Assembly (NCBI GenBank): GCA_035772735.1
Contig: JASDFA010000002.1
Location: 7,130,001 to 7,194,000, forward strand
DNA from: Datura wrightii
Taxonomy: Eukaryota > Streptophyta > Magnoliopsida > Solanales > Solanaceae
Direction: 5' to 3'
DNA length: 64,000 nt
Shown: one piece after another, positions 1-11,370 of the stretch
Numbering within the stretch: position 1 is the first letter of the stretch
Layout: each line of letters starts with the position of its first letter
Notes under the pieces: generated by a model
Database searches by the model: none
Told to the model about the DNA's origin: nothing
What the model saw: the letters and a program-made list of their open reading frames with translations, nothing else
Made by a program: the position numbers and the translations under genes

Positions 1-1318
1 CTGGCTTCCCACAACGATAACATACATTCTACCCCTGATGACACTTACCTGAATGAGATTTCCCACACTAGGGACAAGGCGGCAATGGTGGTCGCCTCTG
101 CCCCGCCCACTCCTATCGTCGAGCGCTAGATGGAGCTGGGCCTTGGTCCCTTCTCTGTCCCTGAAACTGAGGTGGGGCACTCCCTATTGGCCTAACTGAC
201 TTCCTGGATGACTGAGCCCCTGGGTCACCCTGCGGCCCTCTATAAGGATCCACAATCCTAGCTCTCTTTCATTGCTCATATTTTCTCCTATTATCCCATA
301 AATGATGAACCGAATCCTCTGCCCTCTGGGTGAAAGCTTGAATTTGTGAAATGTCCATGTGCTCCTGAGTAGATACCCCCAAGAAATCTCGAGCTATATC
401 AAGCCCCAACCCTAACACGAACCGATGAAATCTATCCTCCATCGTCTGAACCATGTAAGGAGCATACCTGGAAAGAGAATTAAACCGAAGACAATACTCA
501 CGCACACTCATACTTCCTTACTATAGGTGCAAGAACTGCTCAGCTCGAGCCTGTCGAAGCTCTTGGGGTAGATAGTAGTGCATAAAGGCCTCGGAAAACT
601 CTTCCCACTCAGCTGGTGGTACATCGACTCCTCTGGATCGATCCCAAGCCTCATAACATAATATGGCCACATCACGTAGCCTGAAGGCCGCCAACTCTAC
701 TTCCTCAGTCGTTGTAGCTCGCATCACCTTTAACACCCTATAAGTCTTATCGGTAAAGTCCTGAGGATCCTCGCTCGGGTCTGATCCGGTGAATATAGGA
801 GGGCTCAAACTCAAGAACTTGCGGGCCATGGAACTCTCAATTGTCTGGCCTCTATGTCTCTCCATCGTCTCCAACCGTCACTCTTGACCTACGGCTATAC
901 GAGCCATCAGCTGAACAGCTCCCTCAAGACCCTGTCCTTCGAGAACAATTGGAGGTACCACAGGCGTTGGAGGGTCTGCCACTCTACTACCCTCAAGTAC
1001 TACTGGTGCGGGAGGAGATGGAGGTCTATCTTCCATTGCTCTGGTCGGAGCGGGAGGAACTGTATTACTTGGGGCAGGAGATTCACTATGAGCCTCTGAC
1101 CTGTCTCTCTGATCCACTGGAAGGAGACTAGTACCCTCCCCAATGACTGTGCCAATCAACCTTGTAGTCACCTTCCTTGGCACAGGCATACTCTGAAAGA
1201 ATACCACGATATAGATATCATGGTAATTATGAACTCGACCTATAGCACGAACTATTAGTAAAAGAAATGAAACAATTCCTAAATGTCCTATAGCCTCTTG
1301 ATTATAAGTATGGTGCAC
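1..1318 (-). pseudogene. gag: gag pseudogene of the left-edge Ty3/gypsy element
   Basis: The minus frame stays in register from about 1318 down to 269 and encodes a capsid-type gag. There is a proline-rich N-terminal stretch (about 1130-950), a capsid core with FLSLSPPIFTGSDPSEDPQD (about 810-750) and WDRSRGVDVPPAEWEEF (about 640-590), then MSVREYCLRFNSLSRYAP (511 downward). At the window edge a CCHC knuckle begins with CYRCGK. The frame is broken by TGA at 878-880 and by adjacent TAG/TAA at 518-523. Each is one C-to-T change from a sense codon (CGA, CAG, CAA) that would fit the surrounding protein. A further stop lies at 269-271. The protein would package element RNA in virus-like particles; this copy cannot make it whole. 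Confidence 0.85.
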
Positions 1319-1377
1319 AACATACCCATAAGCAAGACTCTACTAGACATAGCTATGTGGACTAGGACGCGACTTCA

Positions 1378-1388
1378 CTCTGATACCA
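1378..1388 (-). other. Primer binding site (initiator tRNA-Met type)
   Basis: The minus strand reads TGGTATCAGAG four bases inside the LTR edge at 1393. This is the usual complement to the 3' end of plant initiator tRNA-Met used to prime minus-strand DNA synthesis. It fixes the element's orientation and the inner border of the LTR. Confidence 0.85.
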
Positions 1389-1392
1389 AGTC

Positions 1393-4336
1393 TGTCACTC
1401 CCCAGAACTAGGGTAGGGCGCAACTGGAACTCGATTCATGGTCGATGGAGAAGCCGTCTATATAACATCTATAAATGTAACACTAAGGCTGACCAAGCCA
1501 CCTGTCACAACCAACCAGGATAAATACTGGGCCAATAATGCCTTAACAATTATAAATATGCAATCTGGAAAGCCGACAAGGCTACAATAAAGCTAAACAA
1601 AGCAATGAAAAATCAATACGACTACATAACCCATACTACTATACAAACTAGTCCACATCAGCCTTACAGAGTAAACAAACTGAAATGCACGGGATAGGGC
1701 CCTGGCCTACCCATGCTGTACACAAAATTGAAAATAGTCCACTCCAGTACATGGCTCCTAGAAGAGAGGAGCATACCACTATTCTGCAGAAATCTAGCTC
1801 CTACTACGTTCGATGATCTGAGCCTCGGCCTGTACCTGTAGCACGATTGCGGGAAGGATCCCAAGATGAAGGGACGTCAGTACGAATAAAATGTTCTGGT
1901 ATGTAAGGCTGAAAACTGTAAACATGTAAGATAAAAATAATAACTAGGCCTAATATAAGGAGTAGTAACAACCTGAAATTCTTAAAATAGAAACCTGACA
2001 ATAACTCATTATTGAAGTATAAATGCAACCATTTAATGCACAACAAAGACTATAACTGAAATGCAAGCAGACAGCCGACCATAAAATCTATACAATCCTT
2101 CCAGCCAGTGTACCACACCGGGGTAAAAATAAAAATCCCTCCAGCCGGTGTACTATACCGGGGTAAAAATAAAAATGCCTCCAGACGACGTACCATACCG
2201 GGGTAAACTCCGTCCAGTTAGTGCACCACACCAGGGTAAAATCAATAAGACCTCCAGCTGGTGTAACACACCGGGGTAAAATCAATAAATCTTAGAAAAA
2301 ATCATAAATGGAGCCGATATGGCTTAATACTGGACCAACTCAATAAATACAACATAGAAATGATTAATACTAAACATGTGGCCTGCATAAGCCTACTTCG
2401 TAATGCATAACTGTAACTGAGTACATATAACATGCATTGCTAAAAAAATAGAACTTAAATGCATGTAGTAAAAACTTGTATGAATCATAAGGAACTACAG
2501 ATAACCTAAGAGTTTCAACAAAATTTGTAGATCATCTCCACAGGACATTAGAGCTCAGAAACCTGCTAGCTTTTTGTTCGGCTTAAGGGAAAGGGATTAT
2601 GAAATCTCCCCTTTTCCTGACATATTTCATAACATACACATAAGATAAGGGAAAACCATAACTAGGTAATCCTAATTCAATAAGCTCGTTTACCCTCAAT
2701 ACCTTGCAACGTCTTTACGTGGCTTAAAATCGTTTACACGTCCTCATCTAGGCTCTTTCACCAATTTCAGATAGCAACCAGACCTTTAAACACATTTAAC
2801 ATCACATATATATACACATGATGTATAGTAAGGACCAGCTAATAGTGCCCACACTGAGGGGTCTCCAACTCAATGTACAACTACGACAACAATCAACACA
2901 ATATCACACTTTAGGTATCTCCTTCAGCTAGGCATAATCTTAACATTTATCTTCAATAAAACATGGGACTTTAAATCTTAAATGAAGCTTAACATACTGC
3001 CTCAAGACTTTTTAAAAAAGTTGTTGTCTCATTCGATTCACATCACACGAATCGTGCTTGAAAGAATGATAGACGGGGCTCCTTACATACCTTGTTACGA
3101 TGAGCTTTCCTTAATCGCTTCTGTCCTCCAACAACCCATGTTTAGTATTCTTCAATTCCTTGAAGTTATACTCATGTAACAAGCCTGGTTTGAGCCAATT
3201 TCCTAGACAAAATTTTATCCTAATAGAAGCCATAACAACAATACAAAACAACATTTTCTTACTTTGTTTTAACTTGTTTCCGCAGTCTTTAAGGGAAAAA
3301 TAAAAGTGTAAAATTACCTAGATTTTATTGTGATTATTACCCAGAATAAAAGGAGTATATTCCCAACAAAACACAGCTGTATCAACCTCTAAAAAGGGGA
3401 AAAAACTTCACCCAAAAACACACAAAAAATGAGCCACAAAACCAACTTCAACTTCTAGCTTTAGCTAAGAAAATTCTTGCAAGTTTAATAGCTAGAAATG
3501 GTAACCCTTTTCTTGTCTTCCACTCCTACTAAGATGGAATATCTAGGATGCTTAACATGATTGAAAACATAGCAGCTTCACATCCCAAAGAATGGCAGAA
3601 ACTTCAGCTAAACACACATGAAAAAAACAACCTAGCCTTGCTTTGAATTTTCAAGCTTTTAGCTAAGATTTTTGGTAAGTCTATGATCCTTACCTCCTCC
3701 CTTGAATCCATCCATTAACAAAAGGTAGTATATATTCATCTAAGTACTCCTCCGAAAATGATGAAAAAAACATCATAAACATGCTTCAAAAATGCAGCAA
3801 CAAGACTTACCGATGCCTCTCTTCAACTTTGCAATGATCTTCTTCACTTGGCTTCAATTTTTGGTTGATGATTTTCCTTGATTTATCTTAGTTTTTGGCT
3901 GTAAAATATAGAGAGAAGTGTCCCCTAATCAGTAAGATCGAATTTGGATAGGAATGATATGATTTGAGCAGCAACCAACTTAAATAAATAGGGGTAGGGC
4001 GGTGGAGGCTCTAGGGTGTCATGCCCGCGTCACCGTTCGCGATGGTTCGGTAAAATGCCCATAACTTTATACTCCGAACTCCGATTGACAAGCGGTTTAA
4101 TGTTCTGAAAACTAGACTCAAAGACTTTGAATTTGATAGGTCGTGGGGCTCAAATTCATTACATATTGGGAGATATGGTAGTTTAAAGTTGATCCTTACT
4201 TATGAACTTCACATACTCTTTGGTTTTTTAGATCGTACACATTTCCCTCGGCACCTACGACCAATATACAACCCGTTCTTTCCCTAATCTAGCATAAAAC
4301 ATCAAATAATTGCCAATAAAAATATGGGGGTGTTAT
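1393..4336 (-). mobile_element. 5' LTR of the left-edge Ty3/gypsy element (about 2.9 kb)
   Basis: The plus-strand left edge is TGTCACTCCCC, next to the primer site. The right edge is near GGGGGTGTTATA, so on the minus strand the LTR opens TATAACACCCCC. This resembles the TGTAACACCCC start of chromovirus LTRs with one altered base. No coding capacity is evident; the short open frames are chance. It carries a 33-40 bp tandem repeat at 2101-2290. The partner LTR is outside the window, so the right edge (about 4336) rests on the terminal motif only. Confidence 0.7.
2101..2290 (-). repeat. Minisatellite inside the LTR, 33-40 bp x 5
   Basis: Five successive units start with CCAG at 2101, 2141, 2181, about 2214 and about 2253. 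They share the core ACACCGGGGTAAAA followed by an A-rich tail. The third unit is shorter (33 bp). The open frame across it is a by-product of the repetition. Confidence 0.85.
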
Positions 4337-5315
4337 ATATTGGGCTGTTTTCACTTATTTTATTCAATATATTATGATTTAATCCCTATAAGCACATGTG
4401 TTCAAATCACGGGGTTTTTATTGAAATTCATGGTTATGGTGATTTCTCAAGTGTGATATGAACTTTTGAATTTTAAGAAAGTTTTCAATTACACAAGTTA
4501 TTATGATCATGTTTCCTATAAATTTAAGCATTTCAAGTATGATTGAAATTATGGGCAATGCCCACATGTTGCTTACGATTAACGAACTATGATTTTGGCT
4601 GATCCACGGGCCCAATTCCATGGATAGTATTACGAATTCTCAAGCATGTTATGATTATCACGATTTAACTAGCCATGCATGTCATGTATGAATTTCTATG
4701 AGCACGTTGCATTTTTTGGGAGTGGTACTTCACACCGAGTAGGTTCGGGGCCTAGGTTACGCCCCGAATCTCAGAACTACGTGCCACCGTAGGTTAAGTT
4801 TGGGACCTCCTCAGTGACTGCTCCTTTTTCCCTATATCATGTCTTTCATGGTTCATACCCTTGGCAAGGTATGAACGGCATCCCGACTAGACTTGCAGGT
4901 CAGGCTCCATGTGTGCTCATATGGGGTTTGTCGGTTATAGAAATATCCCATTGTTCCTCATTGTTTTAATGCATGTATCATTATGTTCTTTCATCTCAAG
5001 TTATGTTTCATGAAAAGTTTTTCTCTCATGTTATGACTATGAAAGGTTTAGGATTATTTTGGAAATCTTGAGCCTTACGATATAGTTATGATTTCAGTCT
5101 TTATGATCATGATGTCCCTACTCCTATAACTTTTATGTTTTAAGTATTGTCTTGCACAACTCACATACTCAGTACATTCCATGTACTGACCCGCATATTT
5201 TCTATGATGTATCATCTTATAATATAGGATCCGGTTCGCAGGATTAGAAACACTCTTAGCTTGCTCTCAGTTTTGCTCCTAGTTCTCATTGGTGAGTCCT
5301 CATGATTCGGGGACT
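4337..5315 (+). mobile_element. Left part of a plus-strand chromovirus-type LTR (split)
   Basis: The segment resembles the 3' half of the other chromovirus LTRs here. It carries AGTACATTCCATGTACT at 5171-5187 and the stretch GGTGAGTCCTCATG near 5290, also seen near 19760. The sequence stops at 5315, where the Athila-like LTR begins, and resumes at 12840. Its own 5' start is missing, apparently lost or displaced by the element ending at 4336. There is no gene in this stretch. Confidence 0.7.
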
Positions 5316-6889
5316 TGATATTGGGCATAATTATGTGCCCAAGTGCTATTTCATAGCTTTATTTAGTCATGTTTGTCTAATTATACACTTACAATCTTAT
5401 GTCATTTTGTGTAAATTTGGGTATACACTAACCAACATGATTAGTCCTTGTTTTGTAGGTGTAAAATGCATACGAGGGACTAAATAATGATGGGTGAAGT
5501 GAAGGAATGGAGTTGGAAGTGAATTGCAAAAGATGGCAAGAAAACATGCCATGGCAAGGTTGGCCGCGCCAGGCAGCGTGCCATGCTGTGCGTGTGCCGC
5601 GCCCAGCGCCGTGCCACGCGAAGGCCATGCGCGCAAAATGCTGCACTCCAAAGCGCCTGCGCTCCAGCATCCATGCCACGCCAGGCACTGCTGCACGCTG
5701 CAGGCCGTGTCACGCTGCCCATCGTGCAGGACAAGCGCCGTGCCACGCCGTCTGTCGCGCCATGCCTTAGCCAAGCAACATTCAAGTGCAAATTTCAGTG
5801 GCCTCCGCGTTACCTCCGTAGCACGGAGGCAAATTGGTGCATTCACCTCCGTTCCATGGAGCCATTCCATGACAAGCAAAAAATTGCAAATTGCTTCTAA
5901 AATCATTTGTCATGAAATATTTTCTGAAAACCATAGAGGAGAGAAGGGAGAAGTGGAGAACTCACCTAGGGTTCACTAATTTTACATTCTTTTTTACCTA
6001 TTGTTGTAAGTACTCTACTTTAACGATGTTTTTAAGTTATTTTACGAACATGAGTGGCTAAAACCCTTCCCCTAGGGTTGAGGCCATGTGATATGATTGT
6101 AATGCATGAATTCATTTTGGTTTGAGTTGTTAATTATTGTTTTGTCTTACATTCTTTATTATGGTTGTTTTTATGCTTGATCACCATGAAAACATGCATG
6201 TTAAGCTAGGTAAATACTTGCGAGAGTAACCCTATGCTAGAACAAGATAATGTAGGGAGCAAGTTCTTATCTTATGATAGGATTCATGGTTAGGATAGAA
6301 ATTATACGTAATTTGCCTTGCTTAGTTGATAAAACGGGATGATATCAAGACACCGGCTTAGAATTGTCACTACCACCACTCGTAGAAGTAGTTGTAAAGC
6401 TAAGTTAGGTTAAATGATTAGAGGTACGAAAGTCCCTAATCAAGAGCACAAACCCCGTAAACCACATCCATGTAGTTGAATTGCCCACAAACTAGGATGT
6501 CACATCCCCTCTCAACGATGTAGTTGTGCAGCTAGTTTGTCGTGTTTAGAGGCTCGAGAGACCATGAACATCGCATTTTCCAACTATGTGAGACAAAAAT
6601 TGATATTTTCATTTGTAAACCATTACAAAGTGTAGCATTGCATGATTATCCGGCCTTAGTTCTAGTTGCTTCTTATATTGTTTCCAGATTGTTTTGTGAC
6701 CCCCCCTAAACTTAATTATAAATTACCGAAAACTTCTATAATCAACACTTGTGAAGGTTAATTTTAACAGTTGAACTTGATAATTTGCTGAATTGGTCCA
6801 GTCCTTTGGGTTTGATATCTGGCTCTTAAAAAGGGTCACTGTATTACTTGTACGACCGCGTACGCCTGAGAATGCGCTGGAGCGCGACA
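5316..6889 (+). repeat. 5' LTR of the non-autonomous Athila-like element
   Basis: It starts TGATATTGGGCATAATTATG, matching the 3' LTR at 11371 (TGATCTTGGGAATAATTACA), and ends GGAGCGCGACA just before the primer site. It is about 1.57 kb, with a very GC- and CpG-rich block at about 5560-5770 set in AT-rich sequence. Relative to the 3' LTR it has roughly 130 extra bases around 6480-6610. Long open frames on both strands across the GC-rich block are compositional. Confidence 0.85.
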
Positions 6890-6895
6890 AGTTTT

Positions 6896-6913
6896 TGGCG
6901 CCGTTGCCGGGGA
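6896..6913 (+). other. Primer binding site (tRNA-Asp type)
   Basis: TGGCGCCGTTGCCGGGGA lies six bases after the LTR end. This is the characteristic primer site of Athila/Tat-type plant Ty3/gypsy elements, complementary to the 3' end of tRNA-Asp. It sets the plus orientation of the element. Confidence 0.85.
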
Positions 6914-7020
6914 ACTGGCGAAGTTTAGAAAATTTTTCTTTTTTTGTGTTATTTTTAATTTCCTTAAGTGTTGAGAAACTTGGTCTTATTCTGATATATT
7001 GCAGGTGACAGGTTGTCCTT

Positions 7021-7800
7021 ACAGAGCTGGCAAGGAATACAGAGCTAGTGGAACCATTGCTTGAACCTGAACGTCAACTTCATTTACGCAGGAGGGAAGC
7101 TCTAGAGCGAAAGCTAAAGAGACTTCAGGAGAGATTATAACAACACCCTCCAGTAGGGCAAGCGAAGTTGTTACCTAAAATCATGGTAGTCCGACCAGTT
7201 TGCAAAGTGGTTATCCCACTAGTGACAAATGTTACCTCTAGTATCCGCATACCGAATCTTGGAAGGAACTTTGGATTGAAACAAAATATGGTGCAGCTGT
7301 TACATTCTAGTGGCCAGTTTACTGGGATGACTCATGAGGACCCACAACATAACTTACAGAACTTTCTTGAGATTAGTGACATGTTCGTCCCCACCGGAGT
7401 GTCCACAAATTATGTCCGACTTACCCTCTTCTCATTCTCATTGTTGGGAGAGGCAAAGAGGTGGTTGAAATCTGAGCCACCTAATTCCATAACTTCTTGG
7501 GATGATTTGGCAAAGAAGTTCCTCATCAGATTTTTCCCTTTAGGCAAGACTGCCAAACTCAAGAGTGAAATATTGAGCTTCAACCAAAGGCCGGAGGAGA
7601 ACTTGTATTTGGCTTGGGAGAGATTCAAGTCATTATTGAGAGACTGCCCCCATCATCAGCAGTCCAATGAAGTGCTAGCCCATACCTTTGTGGAAAGTCT
7701 AGCCCCAAACACGAAAGTTTTACTAGACTCTGCATCGGGTGGGCAAGCATTAGAGAAGACTTATAATGAGTTGTACACTCTGTTGAACAGGATTGCTTAG
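7021..7800 (+). pseudogene. gag: Athila/Tat-like gag pseudogene
   Basis: One frame runs from about 7021 (VEPLLEPERQLHLRRREAL) through a TAA at 7138-7140 to the stop at 7798-7800. After the stop it encodes a retrotransposon gag capsid domain: GMTHEDPQHNLQNFLEISD (about 7324-7380), LFSFSLLGEAKRWLKSEPPN (about 7429-7488), SWDDLAKKFLIRFFP (about 7495-7540) and LAWERFKSLLRDCPHH. A gag frame can be traced past 7800 (to about 7910) in other registers. The role is capsid formation for the element's RNA. The internal stop and later shifts make it non-functional. Confidence 0.85.
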
Positions 7801-7986
7801 GGAAATCTAGAGTGGCACAACGAGTCATCGAGAGGGGCAGGAAAGAGAACAACAAGGCTGATAGAGGTGGATGGGGTAAATGCCTTGGCTGCACAGCTAG
7901 CATCATTTTAGCATCAGATGATTACAGTTCAATAAACTGAGTATGAACCAACAGCAGGGACAGGTAAATTCAGTTCAGCAAGCTCC

Positions 7987-8037
7987 TAGTTGGTGTGAAA
8001 TCTGCGAAAATAATGGGCACAATGCAAGATCCTACGA
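7987..8037 (+). pseudogene. Degenerate CCHC zinc knuckle of the Athila-like gag
   Basis: Reading SWCEICENNGHNARSYE, this has the CX2CX4HX4 spacing of a retroviral zinc knuckle, but the last cysteine is a tyrosine codon (TAC). It lies between the gag core and the protease and would bind nucleic acid in an intact element. Downstream, to about 8225, the frame turns into an asparagine/glutamine-rich linker with stops. Confidence 0.65.
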
Positions 8038-8443
8038 GGCCAATCCTAAATCGGTCAATTTTGTTTGGAATGTTTAGAGAAACAATCAGAATTTTGGGAA
8101 CAATTACAACAAGAATTGGCAGAGCCACCCAAATATTTCTTGGGGTGGAGATCAAAGTCAAAGCTAGTAGCAACCTCAGCAGCAGCAGTATTAGTAGCAG
8201 AATAGGCAGAATGGTGGCTAGTTGAACAGCAACATTGAGGAGACGTTGCAAAAGATTATGGAGACACAGACCCAATTAGCAGAGAATCAGGCGAGGATGG
8301 CATCAGATTTTAAAAATCAGCAGTTGGCCACCTGCAATCTAGAGAAATGGATGGGTTAAATAGAAGCTGCTCACCACACTAGACCGCAGGGAAGACTACC
8401 CAGTGACACGGACACAAACCCCCGACAGGTCAACGCCATCAGA

Positions 8444-9485
8444 TTGAGGAGTGGCAGGCAATTGGCTGATGCACCACCAAAAGAGAGGAGAAATGAGGTG
8501 CAACTGGAGTTGGTTAGGAAGGAACTATCCACTGACAAGGGAGAGAATCAGAGTGTTTTGCAACAAAATGCACAATCATCATTGCAGCCAGCACAGAGAC
8601 CACCACGACCATTTCCGCAAAGACTCAAAAAAAGAAAGGAGGAGGAATGTTTTAGAAAGTTCTTTGGTATTTTCAAAGAACTTCACATAAATTTGCCTTT
8701 GCTTGATTTTTTGCAGGGAATTCCCAAGTATAATAAGTACTTGAAAAATGTGGTGGCCAAAAAAATCAAATTGGTGGATGTGGAGACAGTAGAACTGACT
8801 GAGGAGTGCAGCCACAGGGTAATGAGAAAGATACCTAAAAAGCTCAAAGAACCAGGGAGTTTTACCCTCCCCATACAAATTGGTAAAGATCAGGTGATAA
8901 GAGCTCTATGTGATTTAGGGGCAGAAGTTAATCTAACGCCCCTATCTTTGTTTAGCACTTGGGTTTGGGTCAGCCGAGACCAACACGATTGATACTGCAG
9001 CTGGAAGACAAGTCGCGAGTGGCACCAGATGGAATAATCGAGGACCTTCTCATCAAAGTGGGTAAGTTCATTATACCCTCTGATTTCATTATATTGGATT
9101 TTAATGTTGATGACAAGGTACCTCGATCTTGGGATAGCCATTCTTGGCCACTGGAGGAGCGATTATTAATGTAAGAGCAGGGACTCTGAAAATGAGGGTC
9201 GATGATGAAGAAGAACTCTTTCGGGTCTACCAAGAGATTAACCCACTCACACATTACAGAGACCTTTGTAAGGTCAGTGTGTTATCAGAGGCTAAGGGTG
9301 GGATGGCAAATTCCATAGGTCCACGGCCACAGGAGGTGATTACTTTTCATCCCGAATCTAATGGAGAGCTTCTGTTAGAGAAGGAGTTGGAGGAAGAGAG
9401 GGATAGAGTGGCGGTTGTTCCCTCAAAAAATAAAAAGAGAAGAAGATGGTTCTCGAAAGGGAACAGAGGTACGAAGATGTCCTGA
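8444..9485 (+). pseudogene. Athila-like aspartic protease region, frameshifted
   Basis: Three overlapping frames (8444-8992, 8959-9174, 9144-9485) read as one degenerate region. The first has LPLLDFLQGIPKYNKYLKN and the protease motif RALCDLGAEVNLTPLSLF (about 8908-8955). The second continues GLGQPRPTRLILQLEDKS and GIIEDLLIKVGKFIIPSDF. The third continues ATGGAIINVRAGTLKMRV. Frameshifts lie near 8960 and 9130. The catalytic aspartate sits in the D-L-G-A motif typical of Athila/Tat proteases. The coding stops at 9485 without any RT motif. Confidence 0.8.
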
Positions 9486-11370
9486 AAGGATAGTCCACGT
9501 CATGCTAGGATGTAATTAGGTGCTTCTTGGGAGGCAACCAAAGGGTACCACAGGTAAAATTTTAATTTTTTTTCATTTGTGTTGATTTTGTTTATTTTCA
9601 TCTTGTTGTTGTTTTTGGTGGAGAATTAAGCACATATGGAGGGGAAGTCTGAGTACCCTTGGAGGAGGAAGCTAAGAAGAATTAAAGAGGGAAAGTGTGG
9701 GGTCAAATACCCACTTGTTCAAAAATGAAGAAGAACATGCTGTTAGCTAGGCCTATAGGCCCTAGGGAGCATTTATCACCTTGTTTTGAATTTTAATTAG
9801 ATGCTTTGAGGACATAACATGATTCAAGTGTGGGGTGAGGGAAATTTCAAAATTTTATGCTTCATGATTTCGAATGAATTTAGTGCTTGATAGGTATTGG
9901 TTGAGGGAAAATTTTTGAGTTGAGCATGGTTCCCCACCCGTTGGTTTTTCTTTTCGGTCCTTTTCCTACGGGGGGCACTTTGAACCGAAGAATAAAAATT
10001 TTATTTGTCTCTACATAGTTGTTTTTAGTCAGAGTTAGGGACTATTCCTGACGATGGATGGATGACGACCGTCTTGAGGGAAATTAGTCAATAGGTTTTG
10101 GTTTTTGAATCTGTAGCTAATTGATGGCTTGATGTTCTTGTTATGTGCTATACATGATTCTGAGATGCAAGCGTGGTTAGTGTTGAAGCATGTAAGAAGT
10201 TGTATAACCCTGTTTGAGACACCTAGGCTCTTAAATGTGACTTTATGTGCGTAAAGCTTAATTTTGAATTCTTGTGATTAGCTGAGTTAAGAGTTTGCTG
10301 AATTTGTCTTGAATTGACCATGTGCTGTGAGTGTAAGATTTTTGAATATTCCATGCTATTGTGTAGTGTCTAGAACTTGCCTAGTGTGTATATAAAACGA
10401 AATGAGAGATGTCGATTGTAGGAGATGATTTAGGCATTTCTTTGAATGAGCCTAATTTTTATCCCTCGATTTACCTACCTTGAATGTCTGATCCTAGTTA
10501 GCCTCATTGAGCCTTAAGCCTATTCTTTGATAGCTGCAACATAAGCCTAATCCTTTTCTTTCAATAGCCTTGAAGTTGCTCCAAAACTCCTAAGCGCTTA
10601 AGTGAAAAATCCAAAAGAGTGAAGGAGTGAGAATCGTGAACAAGAAGGAAAAATAACGATTGTGGGAGTTGAGGAAAAGATTAGAGGTGCACTTGTTTGA
10701 AAATGCTTGAGTATTGGTAGGGAGAAAGAGAACAAATGATGAAATAGTTGCTTAAGTAACCCTTACTAATAAGCTAAGTGTGCTTAAAGAATGGGAAACA
10801 GAAGAGGAAATTTAAGATTGAAAAGAATGAAGGTGAAGTAAAAGAAGTGATGTCCGTAATGAACGTGTGATGTATTAAAACGCTTGGGGTAGATAGCTAA
10901 TATTACTGGCAAGAATAGTGCCTACCCGTCCCTTAGCTTACATTACGACCCGATAAGTCCTACTTGATCTTACACGTGGCATGTGAATTCTTAGTGAGAG
11001 TGAGCTTAATTCCTATCCATATACCCATACACGGTATAATTTGAAAATTTGTGAGTAAAAATGGGCAACCCTCTTGTTGTGAGGGCACATGTTTAATGAA
11101 GGATAATATACATGTAGGATTTTTTGATCAGTTGATTTGCATGAGTTTGTTGAGATTAAGTGTCGATTCTTGAGGTTAGAAAGTCTTAACATTGTCATAT
11201 TTGCTTTTGGTGGTTACACCGTGCATGCAATATTTTTAACTTGCTATGTAAAAACAATCATTGTAGCCGTAGCTTGAATTGTCTTTCTAAATTAGCTATG
11301 TTTGAGTCTTCATGTGCATGAGATGTAATAGAGTTGTTCGAGGACGAACAAGGCTTTAAGTGTGGAGTAG
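9486..11370 (+). other. Non-coding 3' internal region of the non-autonomous element
   Basis: About 1.9 kb without a supportable gene. It starts with GTGCTTCTTGGGAGGCAACC (9520-9539), a stretch I associate with sequence downstream of pol in Athila/Tat elements, which suggests the whole pol was removed and the untranslated 3' part kept. It ends with a purine-rich AAGTGTGGAGTAG next to the 3' LTR, probably the plus-strand priming site. The single open frame at 11013-11198 (minus) has no recognisable content. Confidence 0.65.

Larger units (their letters stand above)
1..1392 (-). mobile_element. Internal 5' region of a Ty3/gypsy (Tekay/Del-like) retrotransposon, cut by the window edge
   Basis: This is the part of a minus-strand LTR retrotransposon between its 5' LTR (1393-4336) and the left edge of the window. 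It holds the primer binding site at 1378-1388 and a decayed gag. Protease, reverse transcriptase and integrase would lie left of the window. The gag character and the tRNA-Met-type primer site point to a chromovirus of the Tekay/Del group; the lineage is inferred from gag alone. Confidence 0.8.

Noticed and set aside
841..1131. Plus-strand frames at 841-1131 and 854-1099
   Set aside because: Shadows of the minus-strand gag; the protein families are recognisable only on the minus strand.
5397..5979. Overlapping open frames of 80-170 codons in the LTR GC-rich block (also 11452-11963)
   Set aside because: Open on both strands through GC richness, poorly conserved as protein between the two LTRs, and with no domain.
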